A stretch of 64,000 nucleotides of DNA from JAOAPG01 sp963791575 (GTDB lineage Bacteria > Acidobacteriota > Terriglobia > Terriglobales > Acidobacteriaceae), in assembly GCA_963791575.1 (NCBI GenBank), contig CAWBSY010000009.1, forward strand, positions 1 through 64,000, in the 5' to 3' direction. This document shows, one piece after another, positions 29,222-39,580 of the stretch. Position 1 is the stretch's first letter. Every line of letters starts with the position of its first letter. A model generated the notes under the pieces. The model worked only from the letters and a program-made list of their open reading frames with translations, was not told the origin of the DNA and did not search any database. Both the position numbers and the translations under genes were made by a program.

Positions 29222-30667
29222 ATGCCCAGTCAAACCACATCGAAGACTGACCTTCTTCGCAAGCTGCCGTCCGTAGACCAGCTTGCGCGCAGCTCCGAAC
29301 TTAGCATCGCTTGTTTCAGAGGAACGGCCAGACCACAGTCAATGATGCGGCTCGACTCGTTCTCGCTCGCCTCCGTGACGAAATCACCGGCGGGACGACT
29401 TGATTCCGCAGCTATAGATCTTGCTCTCTCCGGAATCGCAGATGCGGTTGAGCGACAGCTTCGCGAGTCACTGAGCTACTCATTGCGCCCGGTCATCAAT
29501 GCAACGGGAGTGATCCTCCATACCAATCTTGGACGCGCGCCGCTGGCTGCCGCCGCGATCGAGCACATTAGCGAAACTGCGTCTGCATATTCAAATCTGG
29601 AATTTGATTTGGAATCTGGAGCGCGAGGCAAGCGGGACATTCATATTGACCGCCTGTTTCGCAAACTCCTCAACGCTCGCGTAGGGACAGCCGCCCTTGG
29701 CTGTCCGGACGAGCAAAGCTCGTCTATCTCCGCCATTGTCGTGAACAACAACGCCGCTGCTGTCCTTCTCGCGCTGAACACTCTTGCCGAAGGCGGAGAA
29801 GTCATAGTCTCTCGGGGAGAGCTCGTCGAAATCGGTGGTTCGTTCCGCATCCCCGACGTGATGTCAAAATCCAACGCAATTCTTCGCGAGGTGGGCACAA
29901 CAAATCGCACGCGAATTGCCGATTATGAGAAGGCCATCACCGACAAGACAAAATTATTATTACGCGTTCATCGTTCGAATTTTCAGATCACCGGATTTAC
30001 TGAACAACCATCGATTGCTGAACTAGCGGAGCTAGCGCGAAAACGCAACCTGCCTCTTATGGAAGATCTCGGCAGCGGCGCGCTTTTCGACCTCCGATCA
30101 GTTGGAGTGAACGGCGAACCGAGCGTTCTGGACAGCCTCCAAGCTGGCGTTGACGTAGTTACTTATAGCGGAGACAAATTACTGGGCGGCCCGCAAGCTG
30201 GAATTCTCAGCGGCCGCAGTGATTTGATCTCACGCATGCGCGCGAATTCCCTGTTCCGCGCCTTACGGGTGGACAAGCTAACCTATGCCGCACTCGAAGC
30301 CACACTACTTGCGTATATAAAGCGCGATCACGACGCCATCCCTGCAATAAGGATGATGAGGCTTTCGAAGGAAGAAATCGGCAGCCGGGCGGAAACAATA
30401 GTCACAAAGATTCGATCGGGAAATCTGAATATTGAAATAGTTGATGGTGAATCCGTGATTGGCGGAGGGGCTGCCCCTTCGGCTGCCTTGCCGACAAAAT
30501 TACTGGCAATTACCTCGGAGAAATTCAGCGCAGAAGAAATCAGCATCCGTCTGCGGCGATCCACCCCGCCCATCATCGCCCGCGTCGAAGAAGGACGAGT
30601 GCTGCTCGATCTGCGAACAGTATTTCCCGAGCAAGATGGAGCACTGACCCAAGCCCTAATCCAATAG
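29222..30667 (+). CDS. selA: L-seryl-tRNA(Sec) selenium transferase, with an in-frame palindromic insertion
   Basis: SelA converts Ser-tRNA(Sec) to Sec-tRNA(Sec) with selenophosphate and PLP. NATGVILHTNLGRAPLAAAA, AIVVNNNAAAVLLALNTLA and the PLP lysine motif YSGDKLLGGPQAG (near residue 317) are intact. Start is ATG 29222, 12 bases after the recG stop. Residues 154-169, beginning VGTAALGCPDEQSS, interrupt the conserved path from the RLFRKLLNAR helix to AIVVNNNAA. They correspond exactly to a family A element. A full Sec pathway is implied by selD in the same window, though selB is not seen. Confidence 0.97.
   Translation: MPSQTTSKTDLLRKLPSVDQLARSSELSIACFRGTARPQSMMRLDSFSLASVTKSPAGRLDSAAIDLALSGIADAVERQLRESLSYSLRPVINATGVILHTNLGRAPLAAAAIEHISETASAYSNLEFDLESGARGKRDIHIDRLFRKLLNARVGTAALGCPDEQSSSISAIVVNNNAAAVLLALNTLAEGGEVIVSRGELVEIGGSFRIPDVMSKSNAILREVGTTNRTRIADYEKAITDKTKLLLRVHRSNFQITGFTEQPSIAELAELARKRNLPLMEDLGSGALFDLRSVGVNGEPSVLDSLQAGVDVVTYSGDKLLGGPQAGILSGRSDLISRMRANSLFRALRVDKLTYAALEATLLAYIKRDHDAIPAIRMMRLSKEEIGSRAETIVTKIRSGNLNIEIVDGESVIGGGAAPSAALPTKLLAITSEKFSAEEISIRLRRSTPPIIARVEEGRVLLDLRTVFPEQDGALTQALIQ
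29679..29726 (+). repeat. Palindromic element A5, inside selA
   Basis: GTAGGGACAGCCGCCCTTGG starts the first hairpin (GGACAGCC/GGCTGTCC). The second is GACGAGC-AAA-GCTCGTC, a compensated variant of the usual GTCGAGC/GCTCGAC. It is read in frame as VGTAALGCPDEQSS. Confidence 0.9.
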
Positions 30668-30697
30668 CTTCCGACTTTGCGGCATCTAACGATAAAT

Positions 30698-30741
30698 GCG
30701 GGTGCCCCGTCCTCTCGCGAAGCGAAGGGCGGGAGCAGTAC
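30698..30741. repeat. GC-rich inverted repeat after selA (type E)
   Basis: GTGCCCCGTCCTCTCGCGAA pairs with GCGAAGGGCGGGAGCA to form a long imperfect hairpin between the selA stop and the DUF488 start. It may act as a terminator, but no T-run follows. Confidence 0.55.
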
Positions 30742-30751
30742 CTGACTTGTC

Positions 30752-31270
30752 ATGGCGACCCTCTACACCATCGGCCATTCCACCCGAACGCTGGAAGAAC
30801 TCGTCGAAGCCCTGCAAGCTCATTCCATCAAAACATTGGTCGACATTCGTTCCTTTCCCATGTCGAAGCGGCTTCCGCACTTCAATCGCGAATCGCTGGA
30901 GAAATCTTTGCTCGCTTCAGGAATTCGCTACATCTGGATGAAAGACCTCGGAGGACGCCGCAAGAAAATTCGTGATGACTCACCTAACGTCGGCCTACGT
31001 AACATCAGCTTTCGCAACTACGCCGATTACATGCTCACCGAAGAATTCGAAACAGCAATCGCAGGGCTAATCAGCCTTGCCGAAAATTCCCGAACTGCAT
31101 ACATGTGCGCTGAGCGCGTCTACTTCAAATGCCATCGTATGCTGGTTTCGGATTGGCTCACCCTACATGGACATGAAGTCTTGCATATCGATGACACTAA
31201 GCCTGCCAAGCTTCATAAGCCTTTAGCCCAGATGAGCATGATCTACGGCCCCGAACTCTCCGAGAAATAG
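30752..31270 (+). CDS. DUF488 family protein
   Basis: A 172-residue protein of the DUF488 family: TLYTIGHSTRTLEELVEAL at the start, LVDIRSFPMSKRLPHFNRES, and the cysteine-containing TAYMCAERVYFKCHRMLVSD near the middle-end. The invariant arginine/cysteine set suggests an enzyme or nucleotide-binding role, but none has been established as far as I know. It is preceded by a GC-rich hairpin and followed by element A6. Confidence 0.93.
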   Translation: MATLYTIGHSTRTLEELVEALQAHSIKTLVDIRSFPMSKRLPHFNRESLEKSLLASGIRYIWMKDLGGRRKKIRDDSPNVGLRNISFRNYADYMLTEEFETAIAGLISLAENSRTAYMCAERVYFKCHRMLVSDWLTLHGHEVLHIDDTKPAKLHKPLAQMSMIYGPELSEK

Positions 31271-31276
31271 CCTCAT

Positions 31277-31350
31277 CGCGATCTCACGTGATCGCGAGTC
31301 TCACGTAGGGACAGCCGCCCCCGGCTGGCCGGCCGAGCTTGCTCGGCAAC
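31277..31350 (+). repeat. Hairpin and palindromic element A6
   Basis: CGCGATC-TCACGT-GATCGCG (31277-31296) follows the DUF488 stop and abuts a family A element at 31301-31350. Its first hairpin is imperfect (GGACAGCC/GGCTGGCC). The second is GCCGAGC-TT-GCTCGGC, again base-compensated. Confidence 0.75.
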
Positions 31351-31460
31351 TTTGATCGTCGCGCCAGGCTCCTGCGCCCGTTATCGTTTGACTGCCTCCC
31401 GCGTTCTTCATAAGATGGACGGACGTACCGACCCTCCGTTCTCACCGGGTTGTCCTACTA

Positions 31461-34185
31461 ATGATCGGCGAAACCATCTCCCACTACCGCATCGTAAGCC
31501 GCCTTGGCAGCGGTGGGATGGGCGTGGTCTACGAAGCGCAGGATCTCAATCTTGGCCGCCGTGTCGCCTTGAAATTTCTGCCTCCAGATGTCGCGCGTGA
31601 GACGACCGCTCTGGAGCGTTTCCTTCTTGAAGCTCGTGCGGCCTCCGCGCTGAATCATCCCAACATTTGCACCATCTACGCCGTGCAAAAAGATGGTGAG
31701 CAGTCCTTCATCGCCATGGAATTGATCGAGGGACAAGGCCTCGATACCAAGCTGTCCGGAAACTCCCTTCCGCTTGATCGCCTTCTCGATGTCAGTACTC
31801 AGCTGGCGGATGCTCTCGATGCTGCCCACAGCAAAGGCATCGTGCATCGCGACATTAAGCCCGCCAATATTTTTATTACTCCACGCGGCCAAGTAAAAAT
31901 ATTGGATTTCGGACTTGCAAAGTTAACCCAAGCCGCTGCGACTTCGCTAGATACGGGCGCGACGCAAACCAATCCTGGGCCGGCGAATCTTACCAGCCCA
32001 GGCAGTACTGTCGGAACTGTCGCGTATATGTCGCCGGAGCAAGCCCGTGGCGAAGAGCTTGATTCCCGCACCGATTTATTTTCTCTCGGAACCGTGATCT
32101 ACCAGATGGCCACTGGACGTCTTCCGTTCACCGGAAACACCTCGGCAGTCATTTTCCATGCGATTTTAGATCGTGACCCTGTTCCAGCCATCCAACTCAA
32201 TCCCGACCTTCCGCCAAAGCTGCAGGAAATCATCGGCAAGGCGCTTGAGAAAGATCGTGACCTCCGCTACCAGTCCGCGGCGGATCTGCGCGGCGACCTC
32301 AAGCGGCTAAAGCGTGACACTGAGTCCGGAAGAAAGCCTTCGCAGGTTGTGCAAGCTGCGTCGCCGACCACGACATCCACGGCGCAGTCCAGCGCCTCTC
32401 TATCGCAGCCCCCCAGTGGGGCAGTCATCACAGCCATCCGTCAGAACAAATTGGGAATGGGCCTCACTGTCTTGATTGTCCTTGTGTTGATCGCAGCCGC
32501 CGCCTACGGCATATACGCCTTTGTCGCGCGCACCCGCCCCGGACCATTTCAAAATATTTCCGTCACAAAAGTGACAGAAACTGGCAAAGCCGCGTTAGCC
32601 GCTATTTCGGCAGACGGAAAATACATTCTGAGTGTGATGGATGACAATGGACAGGAGAGCCTGTGGTTGCGCAATATTCCCAGCAACAGCAACACCCAGG
32701 TACTTGCACCGTCCCCCGCCCACTACACGGGATTGCAATTTTCTCCGGACGGCAATTATCTGTATTTTGTGCGTAACGAAGCTGGGAATCAGGAGCTTGA
32801 ATATCTCTACCGGGCGCCAGTTCTCGGAGGCACGCTCGAGAAGCTGGTCACCGATATAGATTCCAACATCACCTTCTCTCCCGACGGCAAGCAGTTCGCT
32901 TATGTGCGCTACAACAATCCCGATCCCGATAAATTCCGCTTGATCATCCGTTCAGTGGCAAGTGGCGAAGAAAAGGTACTAATCGGTGGTGCGGCGAGCG
33001 AAGGCTTGTATGATCCAGCGTGGTCGCCGGATGGCAAGACCATCGTATGTTTTGTATTGCAACCTGGAACTGCACTTTCCGGTTTGGTTGCCATCAATGT
33101 CGCGGGGGACGGGCAACGCAAGCTTTTTGCCAGCGCAAATACTAGCCTTTTCTCAAGGCCAGTCTGGCTCTCTGATGGCAGCGGACTTGCCGTTTTGTAT
33201 TTCGATCCGGGCACGAACATGATTCGTCAGCAGATCGGCTTTGTTTCTTATCCTCAGGGGATCGTCCGTCCTATCACTCGCGATACCAATAACTACTCAT
33301 CTGTGAGCGTCGCTGCCGACTCCCGAACCCTCGCCACTGTCTTGCGCGAAGGTCGCTGGAATCTCTACGTCGAACCGGCCACTGGCGGCGGACAAGAACA
33401 ACAGGTGACCTCCGGGGCACCGGTTTATACGTTTAGCTGGATGAAAGACGACCAAATCGTAACCGATCAGGATTCTGCGATCGCTCTGATCAACCCTGCC
33501 ACCGGCGTGAAAACTATGCTTCCCATTGAGCAGGGGTCCTTGACCACTGCTCCTTCGGCCTGTGGAACCGGCCAATATCTGGTGCTGAGCCTTGGATTTC
33601 ATGCAAACGATAGATCTCTTAATGTCTGGCGCATGGATACGGGCGGCGGCAATCTCAAGCAACTTACGAATGGCAAGCTGCGAGCAGTTGCCTACTTGCA
33701 CTCCGGATGGCCGCTGGGTTCTTTATGCCGATCAGACTGCCGGTTCAAAATTGACGAAAGTATCGATAGACGGGGGAAATTCACAGCAGCTTTCTGATTT
33801 ACCTGTAACACGCGGTTACGGCATCTCTCCGGATGGTAAGACTGCTGCGTTTGCCACCTTCGGTCATGTCGGTGATCATGCGGAGACTCTTGTCATGGTC
33901 GACATTGAATCCGGGAAACTGTTGCGAAGAGTTGAGTTCCAGCGGCCCGACCAGGGAAACATTCGCTACTCTCCGGATGGAAAGGCAATTGTCTACCCCG
34001 TTCGCGAAGGTGGCGTCGATAACCTCTGGTCGCAGCCGCTCGACGGCTCTCCCGGAAAGCAAATTACCAACTTCAAGTCCGAACAAATCCGCGAATTTCA
34101 CTGGTCGTTTGATGGAAGCAAATTAGGCCTGATCCGCGGCCACAACGACTCCGACGTAGTCCTGATCCGCGACTCCCAGCAGTAG
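31461..34185 (+). CDS. Ser/Thr protein kinase with PD40/WD40-like propeller (one frameshift)
   Basis: A PknB-type kinase domain fills about residues 5-275: glycine loop GSGGMGVVYEA, lysine in VALKFLP, catalytic IVHRDIKPANIF, ILDFGLAKL, and TVAYMSPEQARGEELDSRTD. One membrane helix follows (LGMGLTVLIVLVLIAAAAYG), then an extracytoplasmic beta-propeller with repeated SPDGK blades. Near 33696 one extra base breaks the frame; the last blades (TPDGRWVLYADQTAGSK to VLIRDSQQ) are in the next frame, stop at 34185. The full protein would be about 908 residues. It may sense an outer ligand and signal by phosphorylation; targets are unknown. Confidence 0.92.
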
Positions 34186-34252
34186 CTCTCGTCGAATCGT
34201 ATCTCCGCAAAACTTATCTAGGAAGGTGAAAATGTAGGAAAGGCGAAAATTG

Positions 34253-34301
34253 TGTAAGGACGGGCGCCTCGCCCGTCCAGGTCGAGCATCGCTCGACACG
34301 C
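34253..34301 (+). repeat. Palindromic element B3 carrying the family A second hairpin
   Basis: GGACGGGC-GCCTC-GCCCGTCC is followed by GTCGAGC-ATC-GCTCGAC. It shows that families A and B share the same two-hairpin architecture. It lies between the kinase stop and the end of the aldo/keto reductase gene. Confidence 0.85.
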
Positions 34302-34327
34302 TTTCCTCGCCGCGGTCACACCGTCAC

Positions 34328-35278
34328 TTAGTATCTGCTCGCCTCGTTCAACAACTCAATCGATGCTTGATCGAGCTCCAGTCTGGTCGCTCCCACCAAC
34401 TCCGTGAGCTGATCCAGCTTCGTCGCACTCGCAATCGGAGCCGTGATGCTGGGCCTTGCTATCAACCACGCGAGAGCAACTCTCGCTGCACTCGAATTAT
34501 ATTTTTGCGCAACTTGATCGAGCGCGGCCAATATCCGGAATCCCCGCTCGTTCAAATACTTCTTCACTCCCTGTCCACGTTTGCTCTTGCTCAGATCAGC
34601 TTCCGACCGGTACTTGCCAGTCAAGAATCCGCTCGCGAGCGAATAGTAAGGAATCACTCCGAGTTCATTCTTCACGCATACCGGTTCGAGTTTCGTTTCG
34701 TATTCCTGGCGGTCGTATAAGTTGTAGAGCGGTTGCAAGCTCTCATATCTCGGGTATCCATGCTCTTTGCTGAGCCGCAATGCTTCCTCGAGTCTTTCCG
34801 CGTTATAGTTAGACGCGCCAATCGCCCGCACTTTTCCCTGCTTGATTAATTCCGCATAGGCCTCCAGAGTCTCTTCAAGAGGGCTCTCCGGATCATCTTT
34901 ATGAGATTGATATAGATCGATGTAATCCGTCTGCAGCCGTTTGAGCGAAGCCTCGACTTCGCGCAAAATGTAAGCCTTTGAGAGGCCTTTCCCTCCATCG
35001 CCCATCTCCATTCCTACCTTGGTAGCAAGAATGATCTTCTTTCGATTCCTGCGCTGCTTCATCCAATTGCCCAGGATAGTTTCTGACTCTCCGCCTTTGT
35101 GCCCCGGAACCCATCTCGAATAAACATCCGCCGTGTCGATAAACTCGAATCCCGCGGCCACAAATCCATCCAGAACCGTGAACGACTGCTGCTCGTCAAT
35201 AGTCCATCCAAAAATATTGCCCCCTAAACATAGAGGAGAGACTTCAATTCCAGATCTTCCTAACTTACGTTTTTCCAT
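34328..35278 (-). CDS. Aldo/keto reductase
   Basis: A 316-residue aldo/keto reductase, distinct from the one at 20766. Catalytic residues: Asp and Tyr in FIDTADVYSRWVPGHKGGES, Lys in ILATKVGMEMG, His in LYQSHKDDPE. The C-terminal cofactor region is SITAPIASATKLDQLTELVG. The inserted loop after the Tyr resembles the YdhF/AKR11-12-like groups, which is tentative. It stands alone on the minus strand with its start at 35278. Confidence 0.95.
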   Translation of the reverse strand: MEKRKLGRSGIEVSPLCLGGNIFGWTIDEQQSFTVLDGFVAAGFEFIDTADVYSRWVPGHKGGESETILGNWMKQRRNRKKIILATKVGMEMGDGGKGLSKAYILREVEASLKRLQTDYIDLYQSHKDDPESPLEETLEAYAELIKQGKVRAIGASNYNAERLEEALRLSKEHGYPRYESLQPLYNLYDRQEYETKLEPVCVKNELGVIPYYSLASGFLTGKYRSEADLSKSKRGQGVKKYLNERGFRILAALDQVAQKYNSSAARVALAWLIARPSITAPIASATKLDQLTELVGATRLELDQASIELLNEASRY

Positions 35279-35690
35279 GTGTTCTATCCTTGCCGACCTC
35301 TAAGATGACTTAGAAGCATAAGAAGGCTCAGAGGCGAGACACTCTGCAAACAATCAGTGTGAGTGGCCCCGAGCCTTGCTTTCCGCCCAAACTCACGTAC
35401 GGGCCGGCCGCCCTCGGCTCCAATCGCCTTGCTCCGCCACTCACTTCCCAGCCGGTACGCAATCGCGAGCACAGGGCCGGCTTGACCCCACTCCAGTCAC
35501 GCAGCATGACTCTATCGGTACACGAGTAACTTTCGTACTCTCTACAAAATAAGAGGGCTCTAATACATTCCATTTTGGGAAAGCTGGGAATCACCCTGCT
35601 CTCATAATTTCTTGCGTATCAACCTCGCCGGATTTCCCAACCTTAGCAATACCAAACGAAGCACCACGAAATGGAGCGCTACACACGTCT
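35279..35690. other. Intergenic region with decayed family A element
   Basis: This 412-bp region lies between the divergent aldo/keto reductase and FG-GAP genes. The only structure I see is a degraded family A copy at about 35395-35437 (CACGTACGGGCCGGCCGCCC, then CTCGGCT). Promoters for both genes must lie here, but none is convincing by eye. Confidence 0.5.
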
Positions 35691-38600
35691 ATGAAAAAGC
35701 ATTTAGCTTTGTCACTTGTCCTCGCACTGGGTTCAATCCCCACTTTTGGTTTGCAAAACCAATCTGGATCCCCGAGTCAATTCCATGTTCCGCATAGTGC
35801 GAAACAAACCCAAACACACTTACGAGACGCAAATATCTCGAATCAATCAGGCCCAACATCGCCGCTTACACAGCACATTCAGACGAGTCCAACAGCAACG
35901 GGGCAAGTTCACGCGCATATTGCGCGTTCGAGAGCACACAATAATAGTCCGGTGAGTAGCATTGGATTTATCAGCGCGACACAAATTGCAGCAGGCGGGA
36001 CGACTCAGCAGCAAGCGCTCGCGGGCGACTTCAATGGCGACCATAAAAAAGATGTGGTCACGCTCATTCAGAGCGATAACAACTGCAACACGAACACTTC
36101 TGCTTCGTATTGCATCTCGGTCGTGCTGAGCAATGGGAACGGCACTTTCCAGGCTCCCGCACTTACGGCTGTGGGCAGCAACGACCCCATTCTGGTTGGC
36201 GACTTAAACGGCGATGGCAAGGACGACATAATTCAGGCTCATCCCGGTAGCGCCCCGTCGACAGTCGATATTTGGCTGAGCAATGGCGATGGGACGTTTA
36301 CTCTGGGCAACAATTACCAAATCTCAACCGCTTCTCTGCAAGGCGGCACTCTGACCGATGTAAATGGCGACGGTATGCTGGACTTGGTTGCCGTGGATTC
36401 GCAAACGCCCGGTGTAGTTTGGACTTTGCAGGGCAACGGAAATGGGACTTTCCAAGCAGCGACTTCAGTAACCCTTACGGTGGCTGCCCCAACCAATTTG
36501 GTTTTTGCGGATTTCAATGGCGACGGAAAGATCGACTTCGCCGGAATGGACAATAACAATCAAGTAAACGTTTATTTGGGAATCGTAGGCGGCTTCCAGC
36601 TCGCCAGCGCTCCCCTCACAACTTCGGACCTTGTTTACGATAGTTGCAGTCTGGCGACTGGGGACTTGAACCGGGACGGCAAGGCTGAGATCGTCAGCAC
36701 GAATTGCTACGATAGCAACGTCACCGTTTACTTAAACAATGGGGATGGAACGTTTCAGCAAGGCGTCTACTACAACTCGGCCTCTGCGAGCGGATACCTC
36801 CCACGAGTCTACTCCCAAGCGGCAACCATCGCGGACGTGAACGGTGATGGCAAAAATGACATTCTTGTTTCGAATGCCTTAAGCAGTGATGTGACAGTTC
36901 TACTTGGCAATGGAGACGGAACGGTTGCGGTCCCAAATGTCGGGTATGCTGTCGGTCAAAACGCGCAAACCGCTGTCCTTGTAGATGACTTCAATGGAGA
37001 TGGGCTAGCCGACATTATTGGCGCGGGCCAAAATCAAAACTTTTGTTGCATGAGCCCGAGTCAGAATTTCGCTTATCTCCAGGGCTACGGTGATGGCAGC
37101 TTCCGCTCAGCCGTAAATTATTATGCGCCAATCATCGACAATGGTGCGGGCGGAGTCTCTTTCAGTTGCGACCGGTGATTTTAACGGGGACGGTTTAGCC
37201 GACGTTGTGATTGGAAATTGCTGCGACAGCACCATCGGCATTACCGTATTTTTATCGCGAGCAGATGGAAGCCTTCAGCCCGGCGTGAACTACGGCTCGA
37301 TTGGCCATGGCATTCGTTGCAGTCGGAGATTTCAATGGCGACCATAACATTGATATTGCGGCAACGGATCTCTTTAACGGGGGCGTTCAGATTTTCCTAG
37401 GTAATGGCGATGGCACTTTCACGGCTGGTAACACTTTCCCAACTGATAACGTTTCGAATCAATCCTATGGCGTCGCGGTAGGGGACTATAACCACGATGG
37501 ACACTTGGATTTGGCTGTAACAAACGGGGGAGACGTCGGCATTCTGCTGGGAGATGGCACTGGAAATTTTTTGGCCCCGTCTACCTATGCAATTTCACAA
37601 TATGGCTTTGAGATTACCGCTGCCGATCTGAACGGCGATGGTTATCTTGACCTGTTAGTCCCTATGAACAATTATCCCAGCAATGGAGTGGCCGTTCTGC
37701 TCGGGAACAGCGACAACACGGGCACATTCACGGTGAAACCAGATGTCGCCGTTGGTGACGTTCCGTTTTCGGTAGCAGTTGGCGACTTGGATGGCGATGG
37801 CAAGGCCGATCTAGCCGTGAGTATCGACGACCAGGGCACAGGAATTGCGGTTGCATTGGGCAATGGCGACGGGACATTCGGTGCAGCTCAGCTCTTCCCC
37901 AGCAGCTTGCAAGACCCGTACTGGGGCTCGCCTTCACCAACCTACGTCAAGATGCTCGACGTAGATGGCGACGGCAAACTGGATGTGGTCTACAGCAACT
38001 CCAACTACGGCACGATAGGCGTCATGTTGGGCCAGGGCAATGGTTCGTTTAATAACCCGGTTGAATATGCTTCCGCTGGTTATGGTTTTGGATTGGATTT
38101 GGCGGACATAAACGGGGACGGAGCAATCGACGTAGTGGCCGTAGGCTCCAATTTTGGCGCCGCAACGGTGCTGCTCAATAACAGCGGAAGCTCCGATACC
38201 CTCATTTCCTCGCTGAACCCAGCAGTAGCATCCCAATCCATCACTCTCACGGCAACCGTGGCAGCTTCAGTGCACGGTGTAACTGCAGTTCCCACCGGTA
38301 CGGTCGCTTTCACTGACGGAAGCACCTTACTGGGCACCGGGACGTTAAGCGGCGGGGTGGCTACTTTCACTACCAGCAGCCTGGCCGTTGGCACCCACAG
38401 CATTATCGCGCAGTACAGCGGAAGTGCTAACTTCCATGCGAGCACTTCGACGGTGTTAAGCCAGGTAGTGACAGTCACGCCGGATGCCCCCACCCTTACT
38501 TCCTCCGTGAACCCGGCAGGGGTAACTCTGCCCATCACGTTCACTGCTACCATCGCACCTGCGGTGCAGGCGTAACTGCAGTTGCCACAGGTACAGTCGC

Positions 38601-39345
38601 TTTCTCTGACGGGAGCACTTTACTGGGCACGGCAAGCCTAAGCGGTGGCGTGGCTACGCTAACCACTAGCAATCTGGCCGTTGGCACCCACAGCATCACC
38701 GCGCAGTACGGCGGAGACGCCAGCTTCCAAACGAGCACTTCGACCGCATTGAGCCAAGTCGTGACAGTGACGCCGGATTACAGTATGGCGGCAACTCCGG
38801 CTAGCGCCACGGTGAAAGCTGGTTCGTCGGCCACCTTCACCATCACCCTAACTCCGAGCAACGGCTACAACGGGACGGTGACGTTCAGTTGCGGCACTTT
38901 GCCAGCGAAGGCTGCTTGCGCGTTCAGTCCAGTTTCGCTGACTCCTACGGGTAATGCTCCAGTGTCCACTACCCTGACAATTACCACTGCTGCGGCAACG
39001 GCATCTTTTGTCGCACCGGTCCGTCCGAACTCCAAACCAAGCGCTCCCACATTCTGGGCGAGCTTGAGCGGACTTGGCGTCTTCGGTCTTGTACTTGACT
39101 GGAAACGGCAAGAAACGCAATCGCCGCCAGATGGCCATCATCCTCGGGATTCTGCTCCTGGTGATGATGTTCTCACTGGTCGGTTGCAGTGGAGGCGGCT
39201 CTAGTTCTGGGGCAACGGCGGCGGCGGTACTCCCGGCACGCCAGCTGGTAGCTACACCGTACAAGCGACCGCAACGGGCAGGCTGGCAGCAACAGCGGCA
39301 CCACGGCGGCTCACAGCTTCAGTGTGAGCTCTCACTGTGCAGTAA
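35691..39345 (+). CDS. Secreted FG-GAP/VCBS repeat protein with Ig-like domains (several frameshifts)
   Basis: After a signal peptide (MKKHLALSLVLALGSIPTFG) come many FG-GAP/VCBS repeats with calcium-loop motifs such as DFNGDGKIDF and DLNGDGKDDI, then two tandem Big-type Ig-like domains. A final domain (DYSMAATPASATVKAGSSAT) precedes a C-terminal hydrophobic segment (AIILGILLLVMMFSLVGCSG). The reading frame changes near 37160, 37315, 38570 (apparent one-base loss), 39095, 39200 and 39330. The natural end is HSFSVSLTVQ at 39345. The full product of about 1215 residues is probably a cell-surface adhesion or polymer-binding protein. Frameshift density is high, so a true pseudogene cannot be excluded. 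Confidence 0.75.
38196..38777 (+). repeat. Two tandem Ig-like domain repeats (about 290 bp each)
   Basis: Repeat 1 (38196-38486) and repeat 2 (38487-38777) encode near-identical domains sharing GTVAF-DGSTLLGT, LSGGVAT, LAVGTHSI-AQY and LSQVVTVTPD. High DNA similarity suggests recent duplication. Confidence 0.85.
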
Positions 39346-39365
39346 ATCGCACACTAAAACAACGA

Positions 39366-39396
39366 AGCGGCCGGGATTTATTCCGGCCGCTTTTCT
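39366..39396 (+). terminator. Rho-independent terminator after the FG-GAP gene
   Basis: Stem AAGCGGCCGG / CCGGCCGCTT with loop GATTTATT, followed by TTTCTATTT. Confidence 0.88.
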
Positions 39397-39423
39397 ATTT
39401 CATCTTCCCCTGCAATTTAGCTC

Positions 39424-39500
39424 AATGTAGCGACGGGCGTCCTCGCCCGTCCGCCATGCTCAAATCTTTGCTAGACCGCCAAATTATCCAAATCCCAAAA
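39424..39500 (+). repeat. Palindromic element B4 with extended similarity to B6
   Basis: GACGGGC-GTCCTC-GCCCGTC core within CAATGTAGCGACGGGC... The next 40 bases (CCGCCATGCTCAAATCTT onward) also resemble the reverse complement of 48216-48293, so the repeat unit is longer than the hairpin. Confidence 0.75.
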
Positions 39501-39580
39501 TTTAAATTCACCCTCACGAACTCGCCCTCACCATAAAGTTCCTGCTGCTACAATGGCGCATCCGTGACCCTGGCTTAGCC

